From the NCBI RefSeq assembly GCF_000238295.3, contig NZ_AHCD03000035.1, positions 1,234,797 to 1,298,796 on the forward strand: a DNA stretch of 64,000 nt, given 5' to 3'. Positions 9,700-19,359 of the stretch are shown piece by piece (the stretch's first letter is position 1; every line of letters begins with the position of its first letter). The position numbers and the translations under genes are program-made. This stretch comes from Pseudoalteromonas rubra (GTDB lineage Bacteria; Pseudomonadota; Gammaproteobacteria; Enterobacterales; Alteromonadaceae). The notes below the pieces were generated by a model, which saw only the letters and a program-made list of their open reading frames with translations, was not told the origin of the DNA and searched no databases.

Positions 9700-9756
9700 G
9701 TACTGTGGCTGCTCTGTGCTGTACATTAATCAAGGTGTATAGCTCAGCCACAGTAC
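9700..9756 (+). promoter_or_regulatory. 12-bp inverted repeat in the pfkA leader
   Basis: GTACTGTGGCTG (9700-9711) and its exact reverse complement CAGCCACAGTAC (9745-9756) enclose a 33-nt loop. The right arm ends directly against AGGGA, the likely Shine-Dalgarno of pfkA. In RNA this would be a strong stem abutting the ribosome site, so it may influence pfkA translation or mark the 3' end of the upstream transcript. There is no T-tract, so a classical terminator is less likely. Confidence 0.5.
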
Positions 9757-9766
9757 AGGGAACTGA

Positions 9767-10777
9767 ATGACCAAAATTGCAATACTCACCAGCGGGGGCG
9801 ATGCGCCCGGGATGAATGCCGCTATCCGTGCAATCGTGCACAGCGCTCAGCACAACCAGTATGACTGCATTGGCTTTTTCCATGGCTATAATGGCCTGTT
9901 AAACGATGAGTGGCAAACTCTGACACACCGGGATGTAGCCAATGTCCTGCAATTTGGCGGCACTATCTTAAAAAGTGCCCGTTGCCGCGCAATGTGCGAA
10001 CCGCAAGGCCCAAAACAAGCCGTTAATACACTCAGAAAGCACCAGATTGATGCTTTGATCGTAATTGGAGGAGATGGCTCATTTAGGGGACTTGAAGCGA
10101 TTAAGGCCCACTGGGAAGGTCAGGTTATCGGCCTGCCCGGGACCATAGACAATGACCTGGCTGGCACCGACAACACCATAGGTTTTGCCACTGCGGTCAC
10201 GACCGCCACCCATGCCATAGATAAGATCCGCGACACCGCAAACGCCTTTGAGCGCGTGTTTATTGTCGAAGTCATGGGCAGACATAGCGGCCATATTGCC
10301 TTTCATGTCGGACTGGCGACCGGCGCAGAGGCTATCTTGTCATTCGAAAATTGTGATTCTGCCGACACCAGACAACAACTGGATCGGCTGATAAACCAAA
10401 TCCAGGTGCAACAGCAACACAACCACGACAGCTTTGTGATTGTATTGGCTGAAAACCTCTGGCCCGGCGGACCTCAGGCCCTCAAAGCACAATTGGCTGA
10501 ACAGGCTGGTATCGACAGTGCAGTCTGTGTGCTTGGTCATATTCAGCGTGGCGGCAGCCCGGCACCAGAAGACCGGCTACTGGCCACAGAGCTGGGACTG
10601 GAAGCCGTCAATGCCGTAATGGATAGCCGAACTGGAATTATGATAGGCAAACAAGGCACAGCACTACACGATGTGCCCCTGTCACATGCGATCAGCGCCG
10701 CCAAGCCGGTCGACGCACGCTGGATAAAGGCACAACATGAAGTGCTCACCGAGTACTTAGTCAAACACCGTAAATAA
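9767..10777 (+). CDS. pfkA: ATP-dependent 6-phosphofructokinase
   Basis: A 336-residue cytosolic glycolytic enzyme phosphorylating fructose-6-phosphate to fructose-1,6-bisphosphate. The nucleotide loop is at residues 10-12 (GGD) and the GGDGS motif at 101-105 carries Gly where PPi-dependent enzymes carry Asp. The substrate motif PGTIDND is at 124-130, with Asp128 as the likely catalytic base; PPi enzymes usually read PKTIDND. MGRHSGHIA also matches. Length is close to E. coli PfkA (320). It is convergent with nhaD, the 3' ends overlapping by 21 bp. Confidence 0.93.
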   Translation: MTKIAILTSGGDAPGMNAAIRAIVHSAQHNQYDCIGFFHGYNGLLNDEWQTLTHRDVANVLQFGGTILKSARCRAMCEPQGPKQAVNTLRKHQIDALIVIGGDGSFRGLEAIKAHWEGQVIGLPGTIDNDLAGTDNTIGFATAVTTATHAIDKIRDTANAFERVFIVEVMGRHSGHIAFHVGLATGAEAILSFENCDSADTRQQLDRLINQIQVQQQHNHDSFVIVLAENLWPGGPQALKAQLAEQAGIDSAVCVLGHIQRGGSPAPEDRLLATELGLEAVNAVMDSRTGIMIGKQGTALHDVPLSHAISAAKPVDARWIKAQHEVLTEYLVKHRK

Positions 10778-12214
10778 CTCGGCGTTTAACCACAAGTGCA
10801 CCAGGATACTGGCAGCGTAGCCCAAAGCTATCACAGGCGTCCATTTGAGGTGACCAAAGAAGGTATAATAGCCTCTGGCTTGTCCCATTAATGCCACGCC
10901 CGCCGCCGAGCCAATGGAAAGCAGACTGCCCCCCACCCCGGCGGTCAGCGTGATCAATAACCACTGGCCATGGGACATCTCAGGCTGCATTGATAGTACG
11001 GCAAACATCACCGGAATGTTATCAACCACGGCCGAAACCACACCTAAGAACACATTGGCGGCCGTTGCAGACCAGTCACCATACAACACTTCTGACATTA
11101 GGCTCAGATATCCCATAAAGCCCAGCCCGCCAACACACATCACAATGCCGTAGAAAAACAGCAAGGTATCCCACTCAGCGCGTGACACTTTCGCAAACAC
11201 ATCAAAAGGCACCACATTGCCCAGTGCTTTCAGACGTTCCTGATCGCCGGCCTGCTCTGCCTCAGCGCGCTTTCTGTCCAATGAATTGGGTAAAGTGCTC
11301 CGTAAAAAATAGCCAAAAAACTGCAAATACCCTAGCCCCATCATCATACCCAGAACCGGCGGCAGGTGTAACAAACTATGGCAAGAGACCGCTGTGGCAA
11401 TGGTCACTAAAAACAACACCATGATACGCCGCGCACCGCGCTTAAGCTCAATGTGCTCATCACTGGCCGCAGGCTTCTTATTCTTTACGAACAAGCTCAT
11501 GATCAAAGCGGGCACCAGGTAATTGGCCAGTGCCGGGAAAAACAGAGAGAAGAACTCAGCAAAATGCACGATACCGGCCTGCCACACCATCAGCGTGGTA
11601 ATATCACCGAATGGGCTGAATGCCCCACCCGCGTTCGCCGCCACAACAATATTAATGCAGCTGAGGTTAATAAATTCTTTGTCACCCTGGCCCACTTTCA
11701 TGGCGACCGCACACATTAACAAGGCCGTCGTCAGATTATCCGCTATCGGCGAGATAACAAAAGCCAGAAAACCGCTGAGCCAAAACAACGTTCTGAAGTT
11801 AAACCCGCGGCGTACCATCCATACCCGTAAGGCATCAAATAAGCGCCGCTCTTCCATGGCGTTGATATAAGTCATCGCCACCAACAGAAATAACATCAAC
11901 TCTGAAAACTCGAGTAAATTATGCCGAAAAGCATGCTCAGTCAGCTCAGGGATATCGTGCATCACATAGTAGCCGCCGATCAGCATCCAGATCAGTCCGG
12001 CCGCCACCAGCACAGGTTTGGATTTACGCATGTGAAGCTTCTCTTCTAGCATGACCAGAATATAAGCCAGTACAAAGATAGCGATACAGATCCAGCCAAG
12101 GGCAGCCGAGGTGAGATCGATGGGTGTTGCAACGTGGTTGGCCGCAGCCGACATCGCAGCCGGGTGCCAGAGCATAAAGATTAAGGCGAGCAAAACGTAA
12201 AGCGAGTTTTTCAT
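10757..12214 (-). CDS. nhaD: NhaD-type Na+/H+ antiporter
   Basis: A 485-residue inner-membrane protein of the ion-transporter superfamily. It has a signal-like first helix ending near Ala24, about 12 further hydrophobic helices, and conserved segments such as 'ISPIADNLTTALLM' and 'AANAGGAFSPFGDITTLMVW', which match the NhaD family. NhaD exports Na+ (or Li+) in exchange for protons and is common in marine and halophilic bacteria. A 'VVDNIPVMFAVLSM' segment late in the protein matches the second half of the pseudo-repeat. It overlaps pfkA at the 3' end. The ATG at 12214 has only a weak Shine-Dalgarno. Confidence 0.93.
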   Translation of the reverse strand: MKNSLYVLLALIFMLWHPAAMSAAANHVATPIDLTSAALGWICIAIFVLAYILVMLEEKLHMRKSKPVLVAAGLIWMLIGGYYVMHDIPELTEHAFRHNLLEFSELMLFLLVAMTYINAMEERRLFDALRVWMVRRGFNFRTLFWLSGFLAFVISPIADNLTTALLMCAVAMKVGQGDKEFINLSCINIVVAANAGGAFSPFGDITTLMVWQAGIVHFAEFFSLFFPALANYLVPALIMSLFVKNKKPAASDEHIELKRGARRIMVLFLVTIATAVSCHSLLHLPPVLGMMMGLGYLQFFGYFLRSTLPNSLDRKRAEAEQAGDQERLKALGNVVPFDVFAKVSRAEWDTLLFFYGIVMCVGGLGFMGYLSLMSEVLYGDWSATAANVFLGVVSAVVDNIPVMFAVLSMQPEMSHGQWLLITLTAGVGGSLLSIGSAAGVALMGQARGYYTFFGHLKWTPVIALGYAASILVHLWLNAELFTVFD

Positions 12215-12350
12215 GTGTTATCAGGTCCGAAACAGGGTTAAAACGTGGTTAACTTGAGCGCGGCTACTTGATAGCACACTTTTCGCTCCATCTGCATTCG
12301 ACACAAGTCTAAGCCCACCGCCTTACTTAGAGTTGCTCTCTCCCGCCAGA

Positions 12351-12390
12351 CAACAAAAAACGGGTGTGTAACCACTGTCACACACCCGTA
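12351..12390 (-). terminator. Intrinsic terminator of the popT gene
   Basis: Read on the minus strand, CGGGTGTGT pairs with ACACACCCG (9 bp, 10-nt loop) and is followed by TTTTTTGTTG. It sits about 50 bp beyond the popT stop codon and upstream of nhaD, so it should stop popT transcripts before nhaD. Confidence 0.8.
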
Positions 12391-12436
12391 TGATAAGATG
12401 ATGAAATTTTATCAGTTGACCACTGTTCAGTGCCAA

Positions 12437-13390
12437 CTAGGCGTCTTTACGACTGATCCGCTCAATCATCAGGATCAGGGCTAAGCCCGCCACAGCCAAT
12501 AAAGCGCAACTCAGAACATAAGGTTCCTGGCCAGATAGACGAGCAAATTCTCCCGGCAACACATTGGCCTGCGTTAACGGCTTCTCTATCCCCTTGGAGT
12601 TAGTGTAGGTGGTTAACACTTGCTTCCAGGGCCATAATAAGTTCAGTGAACCAAGCAAAAACCCACATAGCAAGGCAAAGGTGACCTGCTCGAAGCGACT
12701 AAGTAACCATGACAACAAACGTGAAAATGCCATCAGGCCAACCACACATCCACCCAAGAACAAAGCGATCAACATCACCTGCATCTCATTGACCGCGCTA
12801 AGTACATGACCATACATTCCCAGTAATAATAAGATAAAACTACCGGAGATGCCGGGCAAAATCATGGCACAAATTGCGATTGCGCCAGCGGCAAAATAAT
12901 ACCAGGTCTGTGGCACCGCTTCGGCAGGCGCCAAAGAAGTGATCACATAGGCAATGACCGCACCTGCCAGACACGCACTGATGGTCGGCAGGTCCCAGCG
13001 AGAGACTTGCTTACCGACATGAATAAACGACGCGATGATCAGGCCAAAAAAGAACGACCAGACAAATAGCTGATGATGCTCAAGTAAATAAGTAATGAGT
13101 TTCGCCAAAGAAGCGGCGCTGGTCAGCAAACCCGCAAATAACACCACCAAAAAAGTGCCGTCTATATGTTGCCACGCGGCCTTTAATCCATTGCTTCTGA
13201 GTGTTTTAATGGCGTCCAGGTTGACACTTTTAATTGCCCCAAGCAGGCGGGCATAAATACCGGTAATAAACGCAATGGTGCCACCGGATACACCCGGCAC
13301 GACGTCGGCGGCGCCCATACCTGCCCCTTTAAAAAACAACCAGATAAAATCACGTTTGGTGTCAGTTTTATTGCTCAAAGCACTCTCCAT
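12437..13390 (-). CDS. popT: DUF368 family undecaprenyl-phosphate translocase (PopT-like)
   Basis: A 317-residue polytopic membrane protein of the DUF368 family. The diagnostic 'KGAGMGAADVVPGVSGGTIAF' loop comes near residue 20 and is partly repeated later as 'MILPGISGSFILLLLGMYG', consistent with an inverted-repeat transporter fold. Recent genetic work assigned DUF368 (PopT) and DedA (UptA) proteins to recycling undecaprenyl phosphate across the inner membrane for wall synthesis. I chose the ATG at 13390 because the conserved region begins shortly after it; a longer frame to 13459 would overlap the divergent gene region and has no family support. Confidence 0.8.
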   Translation of the reverse strand: MESALSNKTDTKRDFIWLFFKGAGMGAADVVPGVSGGTIAFITGIYARLLGAIKSVNLDAIKTLRSNGLKAAWQHIDGTFLVVLFAGLLTSAASLAKLITYLLEHHQLFVWSFFFGLIIASFIHVGKQVSRWDLPTISACLAGAVIAYVITSLAPAEAVPQTWYYFAAGAIAICAMILPGISGSFILLLLGMYGHVLSAVNEMQVMLIALFLGGCVVGLMAFSRLLSWLLSRFEQVTFALLCGFLLGSLNLLWPWKQVLTTYTNSKGIEKPLTQANVLPGEFARLSGQEPYVLSCALLAVAGLALILMIERISRKDA

Positions 13391-13512
13391 CGATTTTTTC
13401 GGCACGAGTTTACCGAAATTTTGTGACGCTGCACATAGTGACAACCAGAATGTCCTCAAGCTTTGCGGTAAATTGCCGATACAAGGGCATTAGCAAGGTA
13501 AGGTGCGCAAAC

Positions 13513-14373
13513 ATGCTTAACTATTCCCGGTTTTTTTTGACAGTCAGCCTGGTGCTAAGCCTGGTCGTGACGACACCGACTCAGGCCGCAGAGCAACAGA
13601 ATCCACCGAGTAAGTCCTCACAATTTGACAGCGATCTACGCTACTGGCTGAGCAGCGAAAAGCTACTGACGATTAAAGATGAAGAACAGGAAATCTCCGT
13701 TTTATTCTCAGAATATATGGCCGCACCAAAACGTGGCATCATTGTTTTGTTGCCCGGACTAGAGCAAAGCCAACTCTACAATAATGGCTTAAGTTACTTA
13801 CATCAGGCATTAACGGATGATGGCTACGATACATATACCTTGCCGGTCCCCGATCTCACAAGCAACGGTGACCTTGCAGCGGATCTCATTGACGCGCAGC
13901 CCAATGAAGTGAAAAGTTCGGCGATCCCGGTGCTCAGTGAACTAGCCCTAGACAATTACAAAGCCGCTTTGATTGCCCGCTTTGAAGCCCTCTACAAAAC
14001 CCTGGCGCTGCGTCAGCAGGAACACATTGCCATAGTAGCATTTGGCAACAGTGCAGGCCTGTTTGCGGAGTATCTGGCCACTTTACCAAGCGTTCGGGTT
14101 GATGCGCTAGTCACCGTGAGCGCTCAGCTAGCCAATGCACAACGCAACAGCCACTTACCAGCCAGTTTGTCACTGGTCGCGCCAGCCCTGCTGGATGTCT
14201 TTTACACATTCGACAGTCCCCTGGTTTTGGAAACCATTGACGATCGCCGCCGTTGGGCCAGACGTAACAGCAAGCTCGATTATCGTCAAAGGGAGCTTTT
14301 TGGAGAGCAGCATCAGCCTTTACAGCATCAGCGACTGCGTAAAGAACTAACCGGGTTTTTACGCCGGCTTTAG
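13513..14373 (+). CDS. DUF3530 family alpha/beta-hydrolase-like exported protein
   Basis: A 286-residue protein. The ATG at 13513 has an AAGGTG Shine-Dalgarno and starts a clean signal peptide (about residues 1-23, ending TQAAEQQ). The body matches DUF3530: an early 'GIIVLLPGLEQS' strand-loop, a 'FGNSAGLFAEYL' nucleophile elbow (G-x-S-x-G) and a 'TFDSPLVLETIDDRRRWAR' segment. This suggests a periplasmic serine-hydrolase fold, but substrate and activity are not known. It is divergent from popT and convergent with djlA, and appears to be a single-gene unit. Confidence 0.75.
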   Translation: MLNYSRFFLTVSLVLSLVVTTPTQAAEQQNPPSKSSQFDSDLRYWLSSEKLLTIKDEEQEISVLFSEYMAAPKRGIIVLLPGLEQSQLYNNGLSYLHQALTDDGYDTYTLPVPDLTSNGDLAADLIDAQPNEVKSSAIPVLSELALDNYKAALIARFEALYKTLALRQQEHIAIVAFGNSAGLFAEYLATLPSVRVDALVTVSAQLANAQRNSHLPASLSLVAPALLDVFYTFDSPLVLETIDDRRRWARRNSKLDYRQRELFGEQHQPLQHQRLRKELTGFLRRL

Positions 14374-14391
14374 TCTGAATTAAAGGCTGAG

Positions 14392-15270
14392 TTAACTACT
14401 GCGTTTTTGTTTCAGTAGTTCATACGCTGACTGAATACTCTGGCTTTTTCGCTTGGCAATTTCCATCATATGCTCGGGCAGACCCTGAGAAACCAACTTG
14501 TCAGGATGGTGTTGCGCCATCAGTTTGCGATACGCACGTTTGATGTCCTTGTCTGATGCGCCATCACTGAGACCCAATACCGCAAGCGCTTCGCTGCGTG
14601 ATACGGCTGATGATTGAGGTTCACGTGCAGAATCACGCTGCTGTCTTTGCTGACCCCCACTCTGACGCTGCTGTGATTGTTGTGATTGCCATTGAGCACG
14701 CTGCTGACGAAAACGATACTCGGCCTGATAGCGCCGTAACAAGAAGTTAAACTGAGTCGGAGAAATCCCCAGATACTTGCTCACTTCACGCAGCAGCGCC
14801 TGCTCCTGCTCAGATACATGGCCATCCGAAAACGCCATCTGAATTTGAATTTCCAGAAACAACTGCAATAAGTCATAACGCCTGGCAAAGGCCTCTCTGA
14901 CTTCCCGCACCGCATCTTTCACCGAAAAATCTGCTTCTTTGCCCGCTCTGAAGGCATGCTGTGCTTCGCGTCGATCATCACCCGCCAATGCCATTTCATC
15001 CATAAAGGCCGTTGCCGCGCGAATATGTACCTCACTGACTCTGCCATTTGACTTTGCAATATGGCCCATGACAGAAAAGCAGCTGGAAAAAAACAGCGCC
15101 TGGCGTTCACTGAGATCGTCACCATTTAAAAAGCCCTGAAATCCACCCACTTTGTCAAAGTCCTGCTTCAGGCTTTTGTCGAACAAATGACCCAGATAAA
15201 AGCCGAGAATAGCGCCCAGCCATTTGCCAAACATAAAGCCGAAACCTGCCCCCAACAACTTACCCCACAT
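14392..15270 (-). CDS. djlA: Membrane-anchored DnaJ-like co-chaperone DjlA
   Basis: A 292-residue type III DnaJ protein. A glycine-rich N-terminal transmembrane segment ('GAGFGFMFGKWLGAILGFYLGHLFD') carries the dimerising anchor. A central TerB-like helical domain (about residues 45-180), a Gln/Ser-rich linker (about 195-225) and a C-terminal J domain with the HPD tripeptide follow. J-domain proteins stimulate DnaK ATPase; DjlA influences capsule and envelope signalling in E. coli. The ATG at 15270 (MWGKLL) was preferred over an upstream start since the TM segment begins right there. It overlaps murU by 11 bp, so amgK-murU-djlA probably form one transcript. Confidence 0.9.
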   Translation of the reverse strand: MWGKLLGAGFGFMFGKWLGAILGFYLGHLFDKSLKQDFDKVGGFQGFLNGDDLSERQALFFSSCFSVMGHIAKSNGRVSEVHIRAATAFMDEMALAGDDRREAQHAFRAGKEADFSVKDAVREVREAFARRYDLLQLFLEIQIQMAFSDGHVSEQEQALLREVSKYLGISPTQFNFLLRRYQAEYRFRQQRAQWQSQQSQQRQSGGQQRQQRDSAREPQSSAVSRSEALAVLGLSDGASDKDIKRAYRKLMAQHHPDKLVSQGLPEHMMEIAKRKSQSIQSAYELLKQKRSS

Positions 15271-15937
15271 ATGTGTGCTCCACTGCGTTGTTGATCTCAA
15301 CTAACCGCTCTGGCGTGCCAATATCGTGCCATTGCCCCAAATAAAGTTCCGTTGAGATGCTGCCCTGCGCCAGGCCTGCTCTGAGCATAGGGCCCAGAGC
15401 GGCAAACTGTTCAGTCACTTGGTTAAAGAAATCTTTATGATACAAGCCAATACCAGCAAACGTATAAGCCTGAGTAGAGATGCTCTGATGGGCCAGAGGA
15501 AAATCTCCGTCCGGGTTATGAGGTGGATTTTCCACCAGTACCAGATGGGCTTCACCTGGTAACAGGTGCAAACGAGACAAGTCATGCACAGCATAATCCG
15601 TATAAATGTCGCCGTTGATCACAACAAAGGTGTCTGCATCATCACACAACAAAGGCAAAGCCCGGACAATGCCCCCCGCCGTTTCCAGCCCCCCTTCAGG
15701 TTCATCACTGTATTGAATAGACACACCAAACGCACTGCCATCAGCGAAGTAATCACGTATTTTCTCGCCTTGCCACGCCAGATTAATGACGATGTCGGTA
15801 ATGCCTGCGTCAGCCAACCGTTTTATGTGGTATTCCAGCAAGGGCTTACCTGCAACCTCAAGCAAGGGCTTTGGCATAGTCGCCGTCAGCGGCATCATAC
15901 GCTTGCCCCGGCCCGCGGCCAAAATCATTGCTTTCAT
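15260..15937 (-). CDS. murU: N-acetylmuramate-1-phosphate uridylyltransferase MurU
   Basis: A 225-residue nucleotidyltransferase with the sugar-nucleotide signature 'LAAGRGKRMMPLT' near the N-terminus, 'KPLLEVAGKPLLEYH' and 'VINGDIYTDY' (metal-binding Asp). Its partner amgK overlaps by 4 bp, the arrangement of the AmgK-MurU recycling pathway described in Pseudomonas. There, recovered N-acetylmuramate is phosphorylated at C1 and converted to UDP-MurNAc, bypassing de novo MurA/MurB. The same pathway is inferred here from the pairing. Confidence 0.87.
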   Translation of the reverse strand: MKAMILAAGRGKRMMPLTATMPKPLLEVAGKPLLEYHIKRLADAGITDIVINLAWQGEKIRDYFADGSAFGVSIQYSDEPEGGLETAGGIVRALPLLCDDADTFVVINGDIYTDYAVHDLSRLHLLPGEAHLVLVENPPHNPDGDFPLAHQSISTQAYTFAGIGLYHKDFFNQVTEQFAALGPMLRAGLAQGSISTELYLGQWHDIGTPERLVEINNAVEHTYVG

Positions 15938-16965
15938 TTTTGTTGTTCCAGCTTAGCCTGTACCAGGGGTATTATCTCGGATTGCAAACTGGTTGCAAGC
16001 CATTGAAATGCATCAACACACTTTGCAGTGTCCAGAATGTATTGCAAAGTTGGCAGAATGTTATGTAAATAACCGGGCTTGCCATCTCGTAAATATAATC
16101 GCGCAAAGATCCCAGCCGCCTTGAGATGACGCTGTAGCCCGGTCAATGCCAGCTGCTTCTGGTATTCCTCAAAATGACTGTGTGGTGGCAGCAGCCCGGT
16201 TTCACGCAAAACGTCAAAACTATAGCGTTGCAAATGGGCCAGTTGCCCTTCAGGTAACCGGTAATAACAGTCTTTAAGCAAGGACACCACGTCATACGTT
16301 ACCGGGCCCTGCACCGCATCCTGATAATCTATCACCACCCACTGCTGGTCGTGCCACATCAGGTTGCGACTGTGAAAATCCCGGTGCATGGTCACCTGCG
16401 TCTGTGCCAGCATATTTTTGATCAGCGCCTGCTTCAGATCTGTCCAATGTTGGTACCAGGCCTTCTGCGGTTCGAAGCTCAGCCAGTTAGTAAGTAGCCA
16501 CTCGCTGAATATATCCAATTCCATTTCAATGAAGGCCGCATCATAGGGCTTCATATGTGGGCTGGCTGGCAGACGAGCAATGTCAGGCAACATATCAATC
16601 AGGGATTCATAGTACCCCTGTACCTCAGACGTTGCAGTAAGCCGGTCGGCCAGGTGCTCAGCCCCCAGATCTTCTAACAACACAAACCCTAGCGCACAAT
16701 CTGCAGCAATAATCTTTGGTACCCTTACTTTGCCCTGGCTAAAAATCGTGTTCAGCTCAACAAATGCCGTGACGTCACCCACTTCTGGGGCCACATCAAG
16801 CAAAATAAATGAGTTGCCCTGATGTGTGACACGAAAATAGCGACGAAAACTGGCGTCTCCGTCAAGGGCAGTTACCTGCTCCGGTAAGACATGATAATGA
16901 TTGTGCAAAAAGGCCGCGCGGGCCTGCGCTCTCAGCGCAACCTCTGGTGACAGGCTTGGGGTCAT
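15934..16965 (-). CDS. amgK: Anomeric N-acetylmuramate/N-acetylglucosamine kinase AmgK
   Basis: A 343-residue aminoglycoside-phosphotransferase-fold kinase. The catalytic loop reads 'MHRDFHSRNLMW' and the metal motif 'VIDYQDAVQGPVTYD' follows. The assignment to AmgK rests on the fold, the length and translational overlap with murU. The enzyme phosphorylates MurNAc/GlcNAc at C1 in peptidoglycan recycling in the cytoplasm. The gene is divergent from lptD (97 bp gap), a common arrangement in Gammaproteobacteria. Confidence 0.87.
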   Translation of the reverse strand: MTPSLSPEVALRAQARAAFLHNHYHVLPEQVTALDGDASFRRYFRVTHQGNSFILLDVAPEVGDVTAFVELNTIFSQGKVRVPKIIAADCALGFVLLEDLGAEHLADRLTATSEVQGYYESLIDMLPDIARLPASPHMKPYDAAFIEMELDIFSEWLLTNWLSFEPQKAWYQHWTDLKQALIKNMLAQTQVTMHRDFHSRNLMWHDQQWVVIDYQDAVQGPVTYDVVSLLKDCYYRLPEGQLAHLQRYSFDVLRETGLLPPHSHFEEYQKQLALTGLQRHLKAAGIFARLYLRDGKPGYLHNILPTLQYILDTAKCVDAFQWLATSLQSEIIPLVQAKLEQQK

Positions 16966-17062
16966 TTTTCTTACTATTTCCTATTCTTAACTACTGTAAT
17001 TAACACGCTTTTCATTTATTATGTCTGGCTTGAAAATGAATTTCGGCAAACAAGGTTGATAA

Positions 17063-19345
17063 ATGAGCAAAGCTTGGGGCCTCTTCGTGCTTCCCCTAAT
17101 CAGTACAGCGACTTTTGCTAATTCGAACATTGATGGCCTTCAGTGTAAAGACTACTTTCAGCCTAAAAACTGGCAACCCATCGCTGATTTGCCCAATGGC
17201 GCTATCGATATTCAGTCTGACAATGTTGAATTGCAGGGCGTCGACAGTGCTGAATTCAGTGGCAATGTCGTGATTAGCTCCAATATCATGAGCTTGTCAG
17301 CTCAGGCTGCCCTGATAGACAAACAGCAGGGACTACTCAATGCCACTGGCCCACTCGTTTTTCAGGATAAATATACCCTGGTTAACAGTACTGGTATGTT
17401 TGCCAATCTCCAGGAGTACGAATTCAGCCTGCTCGGTGCAGATTATTGGCTGACCCAACAAAATGGTCATGGCAGCGCCGAAAAACTGCATGCCACCGCC
17501 AGTCAGGTTGATTTGCTCAATTCCAGCTTTACCACCTGTCCCGGAGAAACCCCTTTTTGGTCAATCGAGGCCAGTAGTATCGTCATGAATCGTGACAGTG
17601 GCTGGGGAGAAACGCATCATACTATTCTCAAAATATTAGATACGCCGGTTGTCTATGTGCCCTACTTTACATTTCCCATAGACAATCGCCGTAAATCCGG
17701 TGTGCTCACGCCGACGATTAGCAGCTCCAGTCGTCGAGGCTTAGGGGTGGCTGTGCCATACTATTTAAACTTGGCACCAAATTATGACGCAACCATCACA
17801 CCTCGCTATATGTCTAAAAAAGGCACTCAGCTGATTTCGGAATTTCGTTACCTGACCAAACATCACCAGGGCCAGCTGGCCATAGAGTTTTTGGAGCAGG
17901 ACGACTCTGCCAAACAACTTGATGAGCGGTATTTAGTCAACTGGACACAAAACAGCTACTTCGATGAAAACTGGCGTGCCAGTGTTGACATTACCAATGT
18001 CAGTGATGATGCCTATATTTCAGATTTAGACTCCCAATACGCCAATGAAACAGACACTCAGCTCTACCGTACCGGTCAGCTCAGCTATCTGGGGGATGAA
18101 TGGGCCGTTGACCTGAAGATCCAAAACTTCGAAGTGCTGGGTAATCACACTGAGTCCTACGCGGTGTTGCCCCAGCTCACGGTTAACCACGTGACGCAAA
18201 ACTACCAAGGGTTTAATTGGGGGCTCACAGGCCAAATCAGCCACTTTACTAACGATGAGCTGACTGTCACAGACGCAACCCGAATTCACATCGAGCCAAG
18301 TGTGTCTTATGACTACAACGCCTATGCCTGGTCATTTGCATCTAACCTGAGTTTGATGCACACCTATTATGAGCAGGACGGAGATGAGGCATTCTCACAA
18401 TCCCAATATAAGAAATCCGTTTCCCGTACGCTCCCTAAACTGCGCTTACATGGCCAGCTAAACCTGGAACGGCCAACTAACTTTATTTTGCAACAAGGTA
18501 CACAAACGCTGGAACCACAGATCCAGTATTTGTATACACCCAGAAAAGACCAGTCCGGTATCGCTTTGTATGACACCATCAAAATGCAGGACGACTTTTT
18601 TGGTCTGTTCCGGGAGCAGCGCTTTTCCGGTGTCGACTTTATCGCACAGGCAAACCAATTTACACTGGGCGCAACGACCCGATTATTCGACAGCAACAAC
18701 AGCGAACGCTTTAACTTCAGCATGGGACAGATCCTCTATCTGAGTGACTCAGCTAAGCCCACAGAGCAATCTTTGGAACCCAATTTGCTGACACAAAACA
18801 GTCAGGAATTTGGCAGTAAAAACTACAACGCCTTGTTTGCGGCCGAAAGTATGCTGCACTGGCACCGGCGTTGGTATTTCTCAGCCGGTTTACAGTATGA
18901 TGCCGATGAAAAAGAGCTGATCCAGTCTCACATGACGCTCGATTATCGAGGCAGCAATAAAAAACTCGTTCAATTGAACCATCACTACGCAAGTGATGTC
19001 TCAGGATACGAAATTGATCAAATCGGTCTGTTCAGTAGTTTACCGATAGACGAAAACTGGCAGCTGGTTGCCAGCTATCATCGTGATATGACGGCAAACC
19101 GCAGCGTTGAAGTATTTGCCGGCCTGCAGTACGAATCATGCTGCTGGGCAGTGCGCATAACAGGTAAACGTCAAATACAAACTGATCTTAACCAAACGAT
19201 TTCGCGTGATGACGCAATTTTTGACACAAGCTTTGGTATCAATTTTGTGTTAAAAGGGTTAGGCAGCAAATCAAGATATGATGCTAGCCAGTTACTACGT
19301 TCGGGTATCTTTGGTTACCGCAGACCGTTCTTTTTAAATAATTAA
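17063..19345 (+). CDS. lptD: LPS-assembly outer-membrane protein LptD
   Basis: A 760-residue protein with a signal peptide (about 1-19), an N-terminal jellyroll OstA-like domain (about 45-150) and a long beta-barrel. Cysteines in 'LQCKDYF' and 'TTCPGE' near the N-terminus and a Cys-Cys pair in 'YESCCWAVRI' near the C-terminus match the disulfides LptD needs for assembly. With LptE (encoded at 41.5 kb here) it inserts lipopolysaccharide into the outer leaflet. It heads the lptD-surA-pdxA-rsmA-apaG-apaH cluster, conserved as in E. coli; surA encodes the chaperone that folds it. The gap to surA is only 14 bp. Confidence 0.95.
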   Translation: MSKAWGLFVLPLISTATFANSNIDGLQCKDYFQPKNWQPIADLPNGAIDIQSDNVELQGVDSAEFSGNVVISSNIMSLSAQAALIDKQQGLLNATGPLVFQDKYTLVNSTGMFANLQEYEFSLLGADYWLTQQNGHGSAEKLHATASQVDLLNSSFTTCPGETPFWSIEASSIVMNRDSGWGETHHTILKILDTPVVYVPYFTFPIDNRRKSGVLTPTISSSSRRGLGVAVPYYLNLAPNYDATITPRYMSKKGTQLISEFRYLTKHHQGQLAIEFLEQDDSAKQLDERYLVNWTQNSYFDENWRASVDITNVSDDAYISDLDSQYANETDTQLYRTGQLSYLGDEWAVDLKIQNFEVLGNHTESYAVLPQLTVNHVTQNYQGFNWGLTGQISHFTNDELTVTDATRIHIEPSVSYDYNAYAWSFASNLSLMHTYYEQDGDEAFSQSQYKKSVSRTLPKLRLHGQLNLERPTNFILQQGTQTLEPQIQYLYTPRKDQSGIALYDTIKMQDDFFGLFREQRFSGVDFIAQANQFTLGATTRLFDSNNSERFNFSMGQILYLSDSAKPTEQSLEPNLLTQNSQEFGSKNYNALFAAESMLHWHRRWYFSAGLQYDADEKELIQSHMTLDYRGSNKKLVQLNHHYASDVSGYEIDQIGLFSSLPIDENWQLVASYHRDMTANRSVEVFAGLQYESCCWAVRITGKRQIQTDLNQTISRDDAIFDTSFGINFVLKGLGSKSRYDASQLLRSGIFGYRRPFFLNN

Positions 19346-19359
19346 CAACAAAGACTCTT

